Shown: positions 24,216-36,420 of the stretch, piece after piece
How positions within the stretch are numbered: position 1 is the first letter of the stretch
Layout: each line of letters begins with the position of its first letter
Notes under the pieces: model-generated
What the model saw: the letters and a program-made list of their open reading frames with translations, nothing else
Databases searched by the model: none
Told to the model about the DNA's origin: nothing
Program-made: the position numbers and the translations under genes
Origin: Heterocephalus glaber
Lineage: Eukaryota > Chordata > Mammalia > Rodentia > Bathyergidae
NCBI RefSeq assembly: GCF_000247695.1
Contig: NW_004624843.1
Span: 1,195,299-1,259,298 of the forward strand
Length of the DNA stretch: 64,000 bases
Direction of reading: 5' to 3'

Positions 24216-24275
24216 CTAGAAGTAAGTGTTAGCGTGCTCGCTTCGGCAGCACATATACTAGAAGTAAGTGCTAGC
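24216..24275 (+). pseudogene. U6 snRNA 5' head with target-site duplication
   Basis: Bases 24234-24260 match the first 27 nucleotides of U6 snRNA (GTGCTCGCTTCGGCAGCACA then TATACTA). Immediately before is CTAGAAGTAAGTGTTAGC (24216-24233). Immediately after, overlapping by CTA, is CTAGAAGTAAGTGCTAGC (24258-24275), an 18-base direct repeat with one difference. There is no A tail and no remainder of U6. This is a very short retro-insertion and not a functional RNA gene. Confidence 0.92.
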
Positions 24276-24774
24276 TTTAGAGATGAGAAACATTGTCAGA
24301 GCAGTGACTGCAAGCAAAAGCCACGACTGACAGTGATTCTACCTTCCTTATGCCTGTGTCGTACAGCTCTGCCATAGCAAAACAGGCCCATATTTACTTT
24401 CCATACCTCCATTTTCTGGTAGGATCACAGGAGATAGACCCTCAACCTGCTGCTTTTTCAAACTGTTGGATGTGGTGTTTTCTTACAGCCGTTCCTTTTC
24501 CTTTTAAAGGGGCTGCTTTAGGGGTACTAAGAGAAATATTCAGGATCTGAAGCCACTGCCCTAAAGTCTAGCTTCACTGCAGTGCTGGAAAGGGTCAGTG
24601 CCAACCTGCAGCCTACGTATCGAATTACTTTGGAGAACACTGCTTCTAAGGCCACACGGGGCTCCTGGATATCGTGGGTGAGAGTTTTCAGGTAAACATG
24701 TCACTTCAGGTGTCAAGTTCTATAAATAATTTTGTTAACCTTCCTATTAAACACTATCTCATCATGAAACATTC

Positions 24775-24864
24775 GGGGTTTTTTTTCCATTTAGTTTATT
24801 GGTACATTTTAGGTATACAGTACAGTTACATTCATCAGTGGGATCTCGTACCTTTACATGATGT
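24775..24864 (-). mobile_element. Short L1 3'-end insertion
   Basis: A T8 run followed by about 80 bases resembling an antisense L1 3' end ('ttggtacattttaggtatac', 'agttacattcatcagtgg'). It is flanked by identical direct repeats TGAAACATTC at 24765-24774 and 24865-24874. It is a heavily 5'-truncated insertion of 90 bases. Confidence 0.7.
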
Positions 24865-24929
24865 TGAAACATTCATTTTTTTGAAATCCATAAATATTTT
24901 TTTCTCCATTTAAAAAAAGGCAGATACAT

Positions 24930-25130
24930 AGCAGTGGTTTTGAGTCTGGCAGAACTTTCTTTGAGTCCTGCCTCCCCTAAGTATTGATTGTGTTCAGTAG
25001 ACAAATTAACATCTTCCCAGCTTTAATTTCCTCTGTAAAATAGGGGTCATAGGGTGCCTTCCTCAGATCATTGAAGTAGAATAGTGTGTAAAACATGTCA
25101 ACCGTATGTTAGGCACAGAAGCTTAATAAA
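24930..25130 (+). mobile_element. MIR SINE
   Basis: A sense MIR with 'ggttttgagtctggcagaac', 'tttgagtcctgcctcccc', 'tttcctctgtaaaatagggg' and a 3' end 'ttaggcacagaagcttaat'. Confidence 0.65.
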
Positions 25131-25832
25131 TGTGGCCTTTTGGGGAGGGGAAGAAAGGGGAAAAGGAAAACCTTTGTCTCATCATTTCTTTATAATATAT
25201 TTTATAAGTAAGGTAATTATTTGTACATAACTGCACTGCTTATGTGATAAAGGTGCTAGAGTGAATGGTTTCATATTCTTGTGAATCAGAGAAAGCAAAT
25301 AATGGAGAAAAAAATGTTAATGTGTTAGAAAACTCTTCAATTTTATCTTAACAGAGAAACTTCTAGAAATTATTTTGTTAGTTTACTGGAAGATCAGGGG
25401 ATACTAAATATTTGAGTATCTTTGGTGATTCTGCTGTAGGTGCCCTTAATGGGGACAGTAAGCTATATAATAGGAGATGCTGACTGTTACAGGAAATGGT
25501 ACCTTAATTCAAAATGTACACTCAAGTATTAGAAAATGTCTGAAAGAGTTAATATTTTTTCCAATATGGGTGCTTAATGAGAGCAAACTAAAAACTTTTG
25601 AGTTCCATTTTTCTAAAAAAGTAATAAGAATCCTGTATATTTTTCTGTACATATTGCTATGAATATATGAACACAAAGTAGTTAGAACATTTATATTAAG
25701 TTATAATTTTGTTCACTTGGCGGTGTATTGTAATATGAGGATGGGAGCTAAGTGTAAAAGGAAATTATACATTTATGTAAAGTTACATATGTGCCTATAT
25801 ATATGTAAAATTTCTTTTAAAATGTTAAAAAG

Positions 25833-26048
25833 CCAGGCTTGGTGGTGCACACCTGTATTCTACATACTGTGGGAGGCTGAGGCAGGAGGATTGTGTATTC
25901 AGTTCCAGCTTGAATAACTTAGTTAGTGACTTGTTGAGATCCTGACTCAGAAGTAAAAAATGGAAAAGGGCTGGGGGTGTAGTTTGGTGTGAAGGCCCTG
26001 GGTTCTACCCCAGTACCTCAAAACAACCAGAAAAAACCTCAGCACTGT
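25833..26048 (+). mobile_element. B1-dID dimeric SINE
   Basis: B1 half ('ccaggcttggtggtgcacac', 'gaggctgaggcaggagg') joined by an A-rich linker to an ID half ('gggctgggggtgtagtttgg', 'ctgggttctaccccag'). Direct repeats TTAAAAAG flank it at 25825-25832 and 26049-26056. Confidence 0.85.
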
Positions 26049-26056
26049 TTAAAAAG

Positions 26057-28122
26057 TAGAATCTGTGCTTTAAAAAGATAGATTTCCTTTAATGCTACAG
26101 TTACATCATTTAAGCAGTAGTCCTTGGTTTTTTGGGAGTTTTTTTTTCCTGAGCTGGCCTCTCTTCAGCAGAATCTTATTTGGAAAGTTCAGGATTGGAG
26201 AGGCTTTAAGATTAATGAGGTAGAAGGCCCAGGCTCTTGATCCAGGGCAGCCATAGTCCGAGGCAGAGGCAGGGTCAGGGAACCCAGGATTCCAGGGATC
26301 TGAGTGTGAAACCATCTGTGGGTTAGAAAACCTTAGGGCATAAGCTGTCCTTCAGAATTAACGACATGAAGAATTCTGGTGAGTGGGATTCACTAACCTG
26401 TACTGCAGTCAGATCCCAGGGTTTTCAGCAGAGCCCATCTATGTGTGGCTTCTCAGGCAGAGGCACGAGTGATTACTTTTTTAAATGCAGCCTTTAGCCT
26501 GACGTATATTGTACAAAAAAAGGATTCTGTACATATTTTTGACAAAATTAGCTTAAAAAGTCCCTCTAAAGTTGTGACAGCTGTATCACTATTGAAAGCT
26601 ATTTAGTATTTTAACTATTGTTTAGCATGACAAATGACTTAGGGAAAAACAAGGAGTCAGGAAATACACATATGACTTGTGTTTACTATCCACTGTTTTT
26701 TGTTGTATGAAAGCAGCTGGTCTGCATTTATATAGTGAAGTGTTTTTTTAAGAGTTAATTCTTAGTTAATGAGCTTTCATAAGAAAAATAATCTCGAATG
26801 CTAAGTATTTGTTAGGTTGTTATTAATTGCGGGAGTAGTAATATTACATTGTCTTTTTTTCATCCATTGAGGGGTTCCTGGTGACAGCTGGAGGGTGGGG
26901 GAGGGGGAGTCACGTTCAGTCAACCAGCTGCCGTGTGCAGCATCATGATGGTGATATTTCAAAGCCAGTGGATAATTTTGGCTGTATTCAGAAAAGAAAA
27001 TATATCAGATTTCTGGGATGCAATAGATGGTGTGCAAGGACCCTTTGGGATTTAGATGGTCGCCAACTAACAGTGTGTGCGTTCAGGTTTGCGTGTTGGT
27101 GTTATTTACAGTCTAGTTTCTTGGACTTTGTTGCATGCACATCATAATTACTAAGCAATAAAGTGTAGTTCCATGAGGGAAAAGGCTCATTACGGTAGGG
27201 AGAGGAAAGGAGAGTGAAAACAAACTTTGGTGATATGCTGTCTGCTTTCATATAAGATGTTATTTTATTTATTCTTCTCAGTGACTTGGAAGTAAGTGGA
27301 TTGTCCCCCCGTCTGTGGATAAAGATATAGAAGCATTGCAGGAGTGATTATATGACTTGCCCAAGGCCACATACGAGTAAGTGGTGGCACCCAGATTTAC
27401 CCCAGATCTTCTGACTTGAGCTCCAGGAATGTTGTCATGATACCAGCAGCTGATTTGCCACAGTGCTGACTTGCTTATGCATTTTAAATCCAAAATCCCA
27501 ATATTGAGATACTAATGAATAAAATTTATACACATTACAGTTTTATATAAAACGTATGTGTGTGTATGTGTATGTGTGTCTGTGTGTTGGTAGCTGCATA
27601 TAATTTTGCAGTTTTTCCTCGAGGAAAAAAGTCCCTTGGGCAACATTGAAAGAAATTGTGCCACCTCTTCTCATGTGACTAGTACTAGCAATTTTGGGGT
27701 TATGAGTGTTGCAGGGAATCAGTTGTGATTCCAAATTTGAACAAAGGTAGAAATATTGTACATACATCCTGTGCAGTCTCTTCCTTCACACCAACATATT
27801 AAAAGATACTCCTTTTTTTGTCTTTCAAGGCATGTTAATTTTATATTAATAAGGGACAGTTTTAGCTTTCTAAATTCTAGCCTGTAGCTATCACGTTCAT
27901 CACATAATGACTGGAGATGAATCCTTGTATTTTCCTGAAATGATACTCTGTTGTTACTCTATTTTGGATGGTGATTCAAGAGTCAGCTTATCTTTTCATT
28001 GCCACAGACTGCCGGCAGTTGAATTTTCTTTTTCTTTTTCTCTCTTCACACCCCACATAAAACTTTGAAACTTATTTTTAATGTTTTTGGAACACTCCAT
28101 GTACCTTGATACACAGTTTTAA
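26057..28122. other. Intronic stretch with a MIR and a TG run
   Basis: A MIR fragment in antisense lies at about 27335-27430 ('gacttgcccaaggccacata'). A short TG-rich run is at 27554-27591. The rest is unassigned. Confidence 0.5.
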
Positions 28123-28123
28123 T

Positions 28124-28550
28124 ACAAATATTCCTTGTTTAACGACCTGCCTGTTCAGTGACGTTCAGACGTTTGACTGAGGCACGCTGTTTGAACTTAG
28201 CACCTGCTGCTTGAATTTACAGCCTTTTTTTGGGTACTGTTCTGTACATCTTGCCTTTAGAGCCTTGATGTCTTTTTCTTTGTACAGTACACCTGGTTTG
28301 TACAGTACTGTAATGTTTGGTGATTGTACTGTACAGTACCATAGTTTTATGTTCTCATGTACATCATAGTACTGCATGTAAGAGTTATGCAAATAGAAGC
28401 CAAGTCATCAAGTTGGAGTTTCCTATGACTATTTCTTTGTTCTGAATATTGTAATATACATACTGTATACAATTCCTCAGTTAGTGACCAATTCATTTAA
28501 CAACCTAATTGCAGAAATGGAACTCCGTCATTAAATGAGGAATGTTTGCA
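28124..28550. mobile_element. Probable non-autonomous DNA transposon
   Basis: Left end 'caaatattccttgtttaac' and right end 'cattaaatgaggaatgtttg' are inverted repeats of each other with about 18 of 23 positions matching. Internally, self-complementary GTACAGTACTGTA-type blocks occur near 28298-28340. No transposase frame is present. The family is not named. Confidence 0.55.
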
Positions 28551-30534
28551 TAGTTCTTTATCCCATGCTCATGCTCATCTTTGCTTCCCTTTCTAGGCTG
28601 TGGTTTCCTGAAAGGATAGTGTGTGTTTCTTAGTAGATGTTCAGACATTTGTTCAATGAAGGAATTCAGGCAGAGGTACAAAATCAAATGGATAATACTT
28701 ATTGCTGTGGTTTCACATTATTGGTTTTCTTTTCTGTGTTCATGATTGGAGAAATGTGATGATCTATGTTTATAAATGAATTATATGATAGTGAAAGATG
28801 ATGATGCACATCTCTCTTTAGGAAAGCATTCAGAACACTTTCATGTTTCTTCCTGAAGACCATGCTATTGAAGAGTTTGAAGAAGCCTCTTTGATTTTAT
28901 TTCGGTTTTGATTGGATGAATGGTTGATTATCCTAAAGTTCTAGGCAGAGCCTTTCATTAAGTGACATTTTGTTAAATGTGTGTACTGGTCTTATTTTCA
29001 ATGGTAAATAAAGGCAGGGAGTTTTAGCACAAAGTCTTTAGAAAAATCACTTCAGTAATTAGAAATACCCAAACCTTAACTTTGTGAAAACAGAAAACAA
29101 ATTTCAGACTGTCTTTCCATTTGAGACACATTCTTTATCCAGTATCCAAGTACGTACACAAAGTATGTGACTTTGAGAAGACTTTTTTATGTAGAACTTG
29201 TTTTCATGTGACATCATTAGCTCTGTGTATTGCATTCAGTAGAAATGGGAATTGGTGTTACTTGAAATAAACTGAGATCTGTTTGTCAGCCCTTGCAAAT
29301 GCCTAGTATTTGGGAGGTCTTTGATTACAAACAGCAGAAGCACAGTTATCTAATTTATCCAGGTAGCTTAGTTCACAACAAGAAATATATTAAAAGAATC
29401 AACAGAAAACCCAAATCACCAGACCTTCATAAGGGTCAGCAGCTAGTGAGTTCTTGGGTAGACTCGGTAGATCTGGAAAGCTCTTCAAGTTAATGCTCTG
29501 AGGATTATCTCTGAAAGTTGTTGGTCCCAGTATCGCTGCATAAATTCTAAATTCCAGGGAGAGTTATTCCAGCTTTGCTCACTACCACTTTGTACCCGAG
29601 CAGGAGAGGGAAACCCTTGATTGACAGCTCTGCCTTCCTCCCAATACCGTATGCTGTGAGAGCAGGGGATGCAGTCATGTTATTGAGAGAATAAGGTATT
29701 GATGCTAGTCAGGGAGAGGTCCCTAAGCTGTTTCCTGTCACCAAGTAATTTGTGGATGTCCCGTGTGCTTTGTGGAAACAACACAGCTTTGAAGCCCAGC
29801 GTGATTTTCCCCCTCAATTGACTAGTTCTTGTGCAGAGTGTTTCAGTGACATAAATAATTCACAAACAATTCTTACACAGGATTAAATGAGAGGTGGTGG
29901 CAGCAGCTATCACTTTTTCATTGACTTTAGTTAGACAGATCTGATGTGGAGCAAATATGAAAATGGAATTATTTAAACCCTCTTGAAGGGGGTGATCGTG
30001 GGTGCTTGCACTGCAGCTCCCTGTGTGCCTCCTGGCTTAGAAATGTAGGTCTGAAGGGTCGTCAGCCGGAAAACCTTAATGAGACCTCATTACACGAAAA
30101 CCTGTGTCGAAGAGAGAGGGAACTGGCTTCTGATTGATACCAGAAATCACGAGTGGTGATGGTTCAGAATTGAGTTGGCACCGGTTCACCCCAGCTGAGG
30201 AGCAAAATTCAGAATTATATACAAAATCTAGTAGTTTCATCTTTTAGTTATTGTTATGTGTAAATATAATTAATCATTTCTTTGGAGACCATAACAGTTT
30301 TAAAAAAAGGAGAAAGTAAAACTTTGTCAGCTGACTTTTGAGATTTTTTTTTTAATCCCCCCAAATCAAGGCTCATTAAATTCTTAAATCTTCAGATGAT
30401 CCTGGCAGAAACTGGTTTGAGATTTTATAATATAATTTATTTTAATTGAAAATCATTTCTGCTTTCATGTTCCTTTTACATACCTTATTTTATTGTTTAA
30501 AAAGTATATATAATTGAATGATATGATGCAGTTT
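28551..30534. other. Intronic stretch, nothing recognised
   Basis: No repeat family or exon identified. The part at 29,980-30,200 is less AT-rich and repeat-free, so it is a candidate for a conserved non-coding element; this is only an impression. Confidence 0.35.
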
Positions 30535-30546
30535 AAAAAGTAGGAT

Positions 30547-30646
30547 CACAGACCCAGGGATTTAGCTCAGTAGCACTGCAACTGCCTCACAAGGGCAAGG
30601 TTCTGAGTTCGATCCCCAGTACCGCCAAAAAACTCGCCCAAAACAA
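30547..30646 (+). mobile_element. ID SINE
   Basis: ID body with GGGATTTAGCTCAGTAGC and B box GTTCGATCCCC. Identical direct repeats AAAAAGTAGGAT lie at 30535-30546 and 30647-30658. Confidence 0.93.
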
Positions 30647-30659
30647 AAAAAGTAGGATT

Positions 30660-33600
30660 ATAGAAACTCCTAGAAAATGCCAATTGATTACAGTACTGTT
30701 ATAAAAATCCACTTTAAAACTATTTAAAAATTTTCATCTTTGTCTATATGCACAAGAAACTGTCATCTCCCAATTTATGAATCCTCTATCTACCTGCCTA
30801 CCCTACCTACCTGTCTTTCTCAGGGACCATACACTTAACTATACTGTCTTTTACTGCATGTGTTAGTATTGCTAGTCTTGTATTTTTGACAAAAGCATTG
30901 GGACATTTCTTTTCCCGGAGCCTGTTTATCCCCAGTTCCCTGACAACTTTTTATGTTCTCAGACTATTACAATGTGATGTATTATCCATCATTTTGTGCT
31001 GCTTTTTGCTATGAATGTAGCAACAGCTCCTATATTGCTGCAGTGTGCCCTGTGAAGGCTTTTGTCCTTTATGTCTTAGAGCAGCCTGACACCCTTTCAT
31101 GTTGAATTCAGCAAGATTGCTTTTCATTTAACAAAGCTGAATGTTGCTTTCTAGGTGAAAAATAATTAAATGGTTTTAAAGATATATTTGATTAACAGGA
31201 AGCTGCTCAGTGTAAATTAATTATAACTGTAATGATGTCATAGCCCTGTCTTTTGTTATTAACCAGGTAATTGACCAGAAGTTTAGAAGCTTATTGTAAC
31301 TGACAGTTAGTAGTTTGACCTTGTATGCTGTCTAGAAATGGAACATGCACAATGAATGTAAATGCAGCTTGTTTATTGAGCTGCGTGTGTATCTGATCCT
31401 TAGTTCTTATTTTTATTCTTCCATTACTTTTTTGTTGAAATTGGTGGCAGGATTATATGCTCCAAGTGAATATTAACACTTATGTATTCTACTAAAAGCA
31501 CTTGGCCAAACACAAATATCTTGTCTATGTCCTTGGATAGCTATAATCAGACATGAAAACTTGGCACATTTAGGACATACAGTCCAGTAAGCAAATACCA
31601 AATTAAATGAATTTTTAAAAAAAGAAGTCTAAATGAAAGAAGGGGAAGGTGAAACAACTTTTGATGGAGAAGTCCTAAAGGGGAAAAGTAGGGATATTTG
31701 ATACTGATAATTTATTCCTTTTTATTGTAATTTGTCAAAGAAAGCTAAGAGCACGTGGTATTTTGAGTACTTGACTGACGAGAACCTCTGCCTTTGGTGA
31801 GTTTGGTTAAAGAATAGTGTAAGAAGAAGTTGTGTAATAATGGCTGCCAACCAGCAGTTCATAGGTGTTGGCCTGTCTTCCCTCTCATATGCTTTATGCT
31901 ATCAATACAGTCAGCCCTGCTGGAATATGACACACACATTCCTAAAAGTCACTATACTCTGCAAAATCATTCCATAGAAACCATAGAGTTTTGTGACACA
32001 TGGTGTTAGCACAACATTCAAAAAATTTTATCAGTGCCACATTACAGATGAGATAGGAACCTAATTAAACGGTGGCACAGTTTTACACATGTTCAGTGTT
32101 TAAGAAGTACATAAGCACTATAGTCAGTGTGGCTCTTTACTTTCAAAAAGTCCTGAACTTCTGAAAGTAGTCAGAAGGATTTAGCTTTCGAGTTATTGTC
32201 AGTGGCAGGAGGAGCTTTATCTGCAGTTGGACGGAGAGTTACAACTGCGGATTTGGATGGGAGTAGTTTATCATGTTCAAAAAAGTTGGGCTTTGAACAT
32301 TACTTTGTTTTATTCTCCAATATAAATTTATAAATTGACTGTATCAAGAAAACAACTGATGTAGAGTAAAGCCCTTATGCAGTGGCCTTGGCTATATTTA
32401 AATATTTTCAAAATGCACGTGTCAGTTTTGGTATGTTTAATGAGAATCACTAGTGACCCTTCTTGGAAAAGAATATTCTTTGTGCTGAGATTATGTCCTT
32501 CCTATTGCACTGGTGATTAAAGTATTAGACTTCCACTGTGAGCTCTGACATATAAAGAGTTTAGGAGTCATCACCCCTGTCCTCACAAGAAAAAAGATGA
32601 ACAAACTGAAAATCAGCCAGTTTTCTTAGATCTGTCAGACAGTTGAAGTCACAGATCATTCTGGCCCTCTTGAAGTCTTGAAAGACTAGAAAGAATCACG
32701 ACTGAGAACCATTTACCAGGAACTGAAGACACTGGAAGCAATAACTGGTAAAAAACTTAAATGGTGATTTTGATGAATTGCTGAAATCTAGGTGTAGACC
32801 AGCTTGAGAGTTAAAAACTTTCAGCCTCTTTGTAGACAAACGACCACAATTTCACTCTAAGAGCAGAGACTTGGGCTGAATTATGTTAGTTAAAATCTCT
32901 GCTCATCTATAAAATGAGTAATTATAGTATCTGTTTCAGGAGATGATGGAATGGAATGATCATACATGTAAAATTTGAGGGCAGCAATACCAAAGATTAA
33001 CAAGTAGTATGTACAAGTTTGGCCTATACTTTGACTTTTCCTTTTTATCTGTATATTAGAATAATTAAACACCTGCACCAAAACGGGTATGTGTTTTTCA
33101 GTGGTTAAAACAATAGCTACTAGACTTAGACTTCCTGAGCTTTATGTGCTACAAAGCAACATCTCAACCTAAAAAAAATAGATTGTTCAGAAGGTCGATG
33201 ATCTTGGGTAACCAGGATCACAAAGCCAGGACCTGAACCAGGACACCTAAGACCAGGAGAGCTTGCAGAAGCAGAGATGAATGCTACTTCTCTGGAGACA
33301 GTCACTCTGGTTCTTTATTACTGTCATTGCTTTTTTATGTAAGGTCTCCATGTTACTGGGGAGCCCCTGAACATGGCTCACACTACCAAGGCCTCATTTC
33401 CCTTATTTTATTATCTCTATGTAATTTAATTAAATTGATCTTAAATGGACACATCTTTTGTTGTTGTTCTGTTACTGTTATTGAAAGTAGTTCAGAGCAT
33501 TTCCTGTCTGAAACTCCTTTCTGGTGTCTTGTGCCTGGGTCCGAAGCCAACGCATAGTTCCTTTGGATTTTTTAACCTCGAAACAAGTCCTCTGTAGAAA

Positions 33601-34085
33601 AGCTTGGTTTTTGTTGTGGTGTTGGGTTTTTGTTTGTTTGTTTGTTTGCTTTATTTTTTATTTCTTTAGGCCACTTTATCCTTCTCTTTAGTGGCAAGGC
33701 CAGATTAGAAGTTGAAGTCTTCTGTTTAACTTTGTTTCCTTTTGGCTCTGCCATATCCCTTACTAGGTAAAGTTGACCTAACCTTTCCCATAAACACTGT
33801 GATTCAGTCTTATTTGCTTACTGAGTTTTGTTGAATTTATAGGGTAGAACTGGTTATCAAGTCTTGAGAGTTTCTTTTGGCAGTTCCTTTTACCAGCTTG
33901 GACATATATTTCTGTGACTTAGAATACATAATCATATCATTTGACATTGTTTTCCCATATTTAAACTTCTCTTTTTGTAGCTACCACCTTTATTTTGTCT
34001 CAGTAATGTTTTGTGTTTGCAAAAATAAATTTTATAAAAATGCTTGGAATGTAATTCAAAATCAGGATTTGAATCCAGAGTTTCT
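30660..34085. other. Intronic stretch with little recognisable content
   Basis: Weak MIR-like patches occur near 32885-32955 and 33195-33240. A (GTTT)n run is at about 33629-33650. No exon is supported. Confidence 0.4.
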
Positions 34086-34392
34086 GATGACTCCAGAATA
34101 CCCAGTGTGATAGTATTAGGATGTGGAACAGCTAGTTCATGGGGGTGGGTCCTTTATGAATGATATTAGTACCCTTTGAAAAGGGCCCCCAGAGATCTCT
34201 TCTGCCCTTTTTTACTATATAAGGATGCAACAACAAAGATAACTGTCTGCAACCTGTAAAAGGACTCTTACCAGAATGTGACCATCTTGGCATGCTGATT
34301 TCAGATGTCCAGTCTCTAGGCTTGTGAAAACTTTCTGTTGTTTATAAGTCACCCAGTCTGTGGTACTTGGTTATAGTAGCCTGAACTAAGGC
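34086..34392 (+). mobile_element. MLT1-type MaLR solo LTR
   Basis: Sense LTR landmarks: 'cagtgtgatagtattagga', 'gggtcctttatgaatg', 'gatattagtacccttt', 'ttctgttgtttataagtca', 'cccagtctgtggtacttgg', 'gcctgaactaaggca'. Confidence 0.85.
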
Positions 34393-34487
34393 AATTGCCA
34401 AAAATTATATCTAACATAAAATTTCTTGCTCTACCTTCTTTTGGTAAGTTATTTTTCATAAGATCAAGACTTTTGCTTTTAGACGAT

Positions 34488-34901
34488 GTTATGGTATCTC
34501 TGTGTCGCCCCTAAAGCCTCGGGTGGTCATAGGTGGGGCTTTTTGGAGGTGGCTGGGTCTCGGGTGTGTGTCGTTGGGATCAAGGATGTGATGCTCGGAT
34601 TGTTTCATGGTGCTTGCTAGGATTAAGGCTGCCCCACCCTGAGTGTGAGTGCCGCCCACCCTAAGGGTGCGTAGCCTGGATAGGATATTAGGGACAGAAA
34701 GAGGGTTGCTGCCCACTGCTTGCTGCTTGCTGCCTTTCTGCCTTCTGCTTCCTCTGCAATGCCCCTCTCCATGCCACCCTGCCTGGGAGCCAGCCAACTA
34801 CGAACTGAAACCTCTACAAACTGTGAGCCAAATAAACCTTTCCTCTTAACTTTGGGTGTTGGGTATTTTCTCTCAGCAATGAGAGAAGTAACTAAGGCAG
34901 A
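34488..34901 (+). mobile_element. Rodent ORR1/MT-like MaLR LTR
   Basis: The 3' half is characteristic: repeated CTGCTTGCTGCC, 'tgcccctctccatgccacc', 'gagccagccaactacgaac', 'actgtgagccaaataaacc' (polyadenylation signal AATAAA), 'ttctctcagcaatgagaga' and 'agtaactaaggca'. It stands about 100 bases from an older MLT1 LTR in the same orientation. Confidence 0.8.
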
Positions 34902-35116
34902 TAATAAGCATTGAAATCTTTACACTTTCCATCATTTTTTCCCATTATGAAGTTCTAATTAAATTTTACACTATTATGAGTAAAAGCTGAGCAAAAACAA
35001 AACACTATTTTGATTCCTTTTAGTGCTTAATAATTCTCTCAATTTTATCCTCCAAGAAACAAGATTTTTTTAACCGCTTACAGGCTTTTGAGGCGTTTGT
35101 TGCATGATGTGTGACA

Positions 35117-35312
35117 ACATAAGCCCCAATTTGGTGAAAATCCCCACAGTTCTGGTGAAACCATGGTGGAGGGAGCACACGTTCCTTTTTCAGTACAGGA
35201 AAGAAACCAAGGTGACAAGGCCCATCAGCTGGACTCAAATCCAGCTCTTCCCACAGCACAGGCCGTGCTGCTATCTGTCGAACCCTTTGATGTTCTGCCT
35301 TGGACTACTGCT
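35117..35312 (+). repeat. Left arm of a long inverted repeat
   Basis: This arm is the reverse complement of 35391-35602. Aligned by eye, only about four substitutions occur over roughly 185 bases. The right arm has an extra block of about 15 bases near the loop. Both arms translate to the same incidental peptide on opposite strands (for example KPWW then EH, and FQYRKETKV), which confirms the symmetry. Confidence 0.95.
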
Positions 35313-35390
35313 GATGTGGAAATACAGAATGGAATTTGGCCTTCTTAAGGGATGAGTGGGCCAATTGCTAGGGCTTTGTGCAAGTAGAGG

Positions 35391-35602
35391 CAGTAGTAGT
35401 CCAAGTTGCAGTTGTAAGAGGCAGAACATCAAAGGGTTCGACAGATAGCAGCATGGCCTGTGCTGTGGGAAGAGCTGGATTTGAGTCCAGCTGATGGGCC
35501 TTGTCACCTTGGTTTCTTTCCTGTACTGAAAAAGGAATGCGTGCTCCCCCCACCATGGTTTCACCAGAACTGTGGGGATTTTCACCAAATTGGGGCTTAT
35601 GT
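35391..35602 (-). repeat. Right arm of a long inverted repeat
   Basis: Partner of 35117-35312, separated by a loop of about 78 bases. In the right arm the plus strand reads 'gctggatttgagtccagc' followed by 'ccttgtcaccttgg', which resembles the core of an ancient MIR. The duplicated unit therefore seems to be ordinary old intronic DNA and not a mobile element. The 152-codon minus-strand frame through it is incidental. Confidence 0.95.
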
Positions 35603-35642
35603 TTGAAACAGTGAACTGAAATCCAAGCTCCAAATAAAAGCT

Positions 35643-35688
35643 GGTGTGTATGAGTGTGTCTGTGTGTGAGTGTGTGTGTGTGTGTGAG
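35643..35688. repeat. TG-rich microsatellite
   Basis: TGTG runs broken by A and C bases, immediately after the inverted repeat. Confidence 0.8.
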
Positions 35689-36289
35689 AAATCCACCTTA
35701 GTGACATCTGGTGGTGGGAGAGCCCACATGACTGCCCATCTGTGAGGTGGCCTTGCTGATTAAGCACCGTGGACAGAGAAAGCCAAGTGCTGGCATTTCA
35801 GCATCCCCATGAAGTCTCCAGGGTTACTTCTCCTGTGTGCAGCTTTGTACATCATGCTTCGGAGTGGGTAGCAGGACAGTTAAGTGATTTTCTTGGAAAG
35901 TGCCGGGTAGCCCCTCTGGGACATTGGTGGCGAACCTGTGGCATGCATGCAGCTGTGGCTGTTTGTTATCCTTGAAAGGTTCACCATCGTTGCTTGAGGG
36001 GATAAAGTGAAACTAATGCTGTCCTCACAGGATTGTGAGAACTAAGTGAAACGAAGCAAATTGAACAGAACTCATTTTAAGCCCTAATTGCATATGTATT
36101 ACTGGAAGGTGCATAAATGGTATAAGACCTTGGTTTTTGGGCCAAAGAGCTCGAGGTTAATCACATGATGATAACTAAGATTTAATTCAGCTGATACTTA
36201 ACATAGTTCCTATTATGTTTCAGACGTCATTCCACGTATTTTTGCATACATTAATCAACAGTCCTATGTGTCAGATTTTGCTCTTAAAT

Positions 36290-36420
36290 GTCTATTTTAT
36301 AAATGAGGAAATTTAGGCATAACTTAAGAACTTACCAAGATCACAGAGCTCCTGAGTGATTGTCAGGATTTGAACCCAGGCCCTTTGGCTCCAGAGTTCA
36401 TTCTGTTAACTGTGACATTA
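36290..36420 (-). mobile_element. MIR SINE
   Basis: Antisense MIR: 'tttataaatgaggaaattta', 'ttaccaagatcacagagctc', 'tcaggatttgaacccaggc'. Confidence 0.75.

Noticed and set aside
35271..35729. Minus-strand open frame of 152 codons
   Set aside because: It is produced by the inverted repeat and a TG microsatellite, and the same peptide appears on the opposite strand from the other arm.
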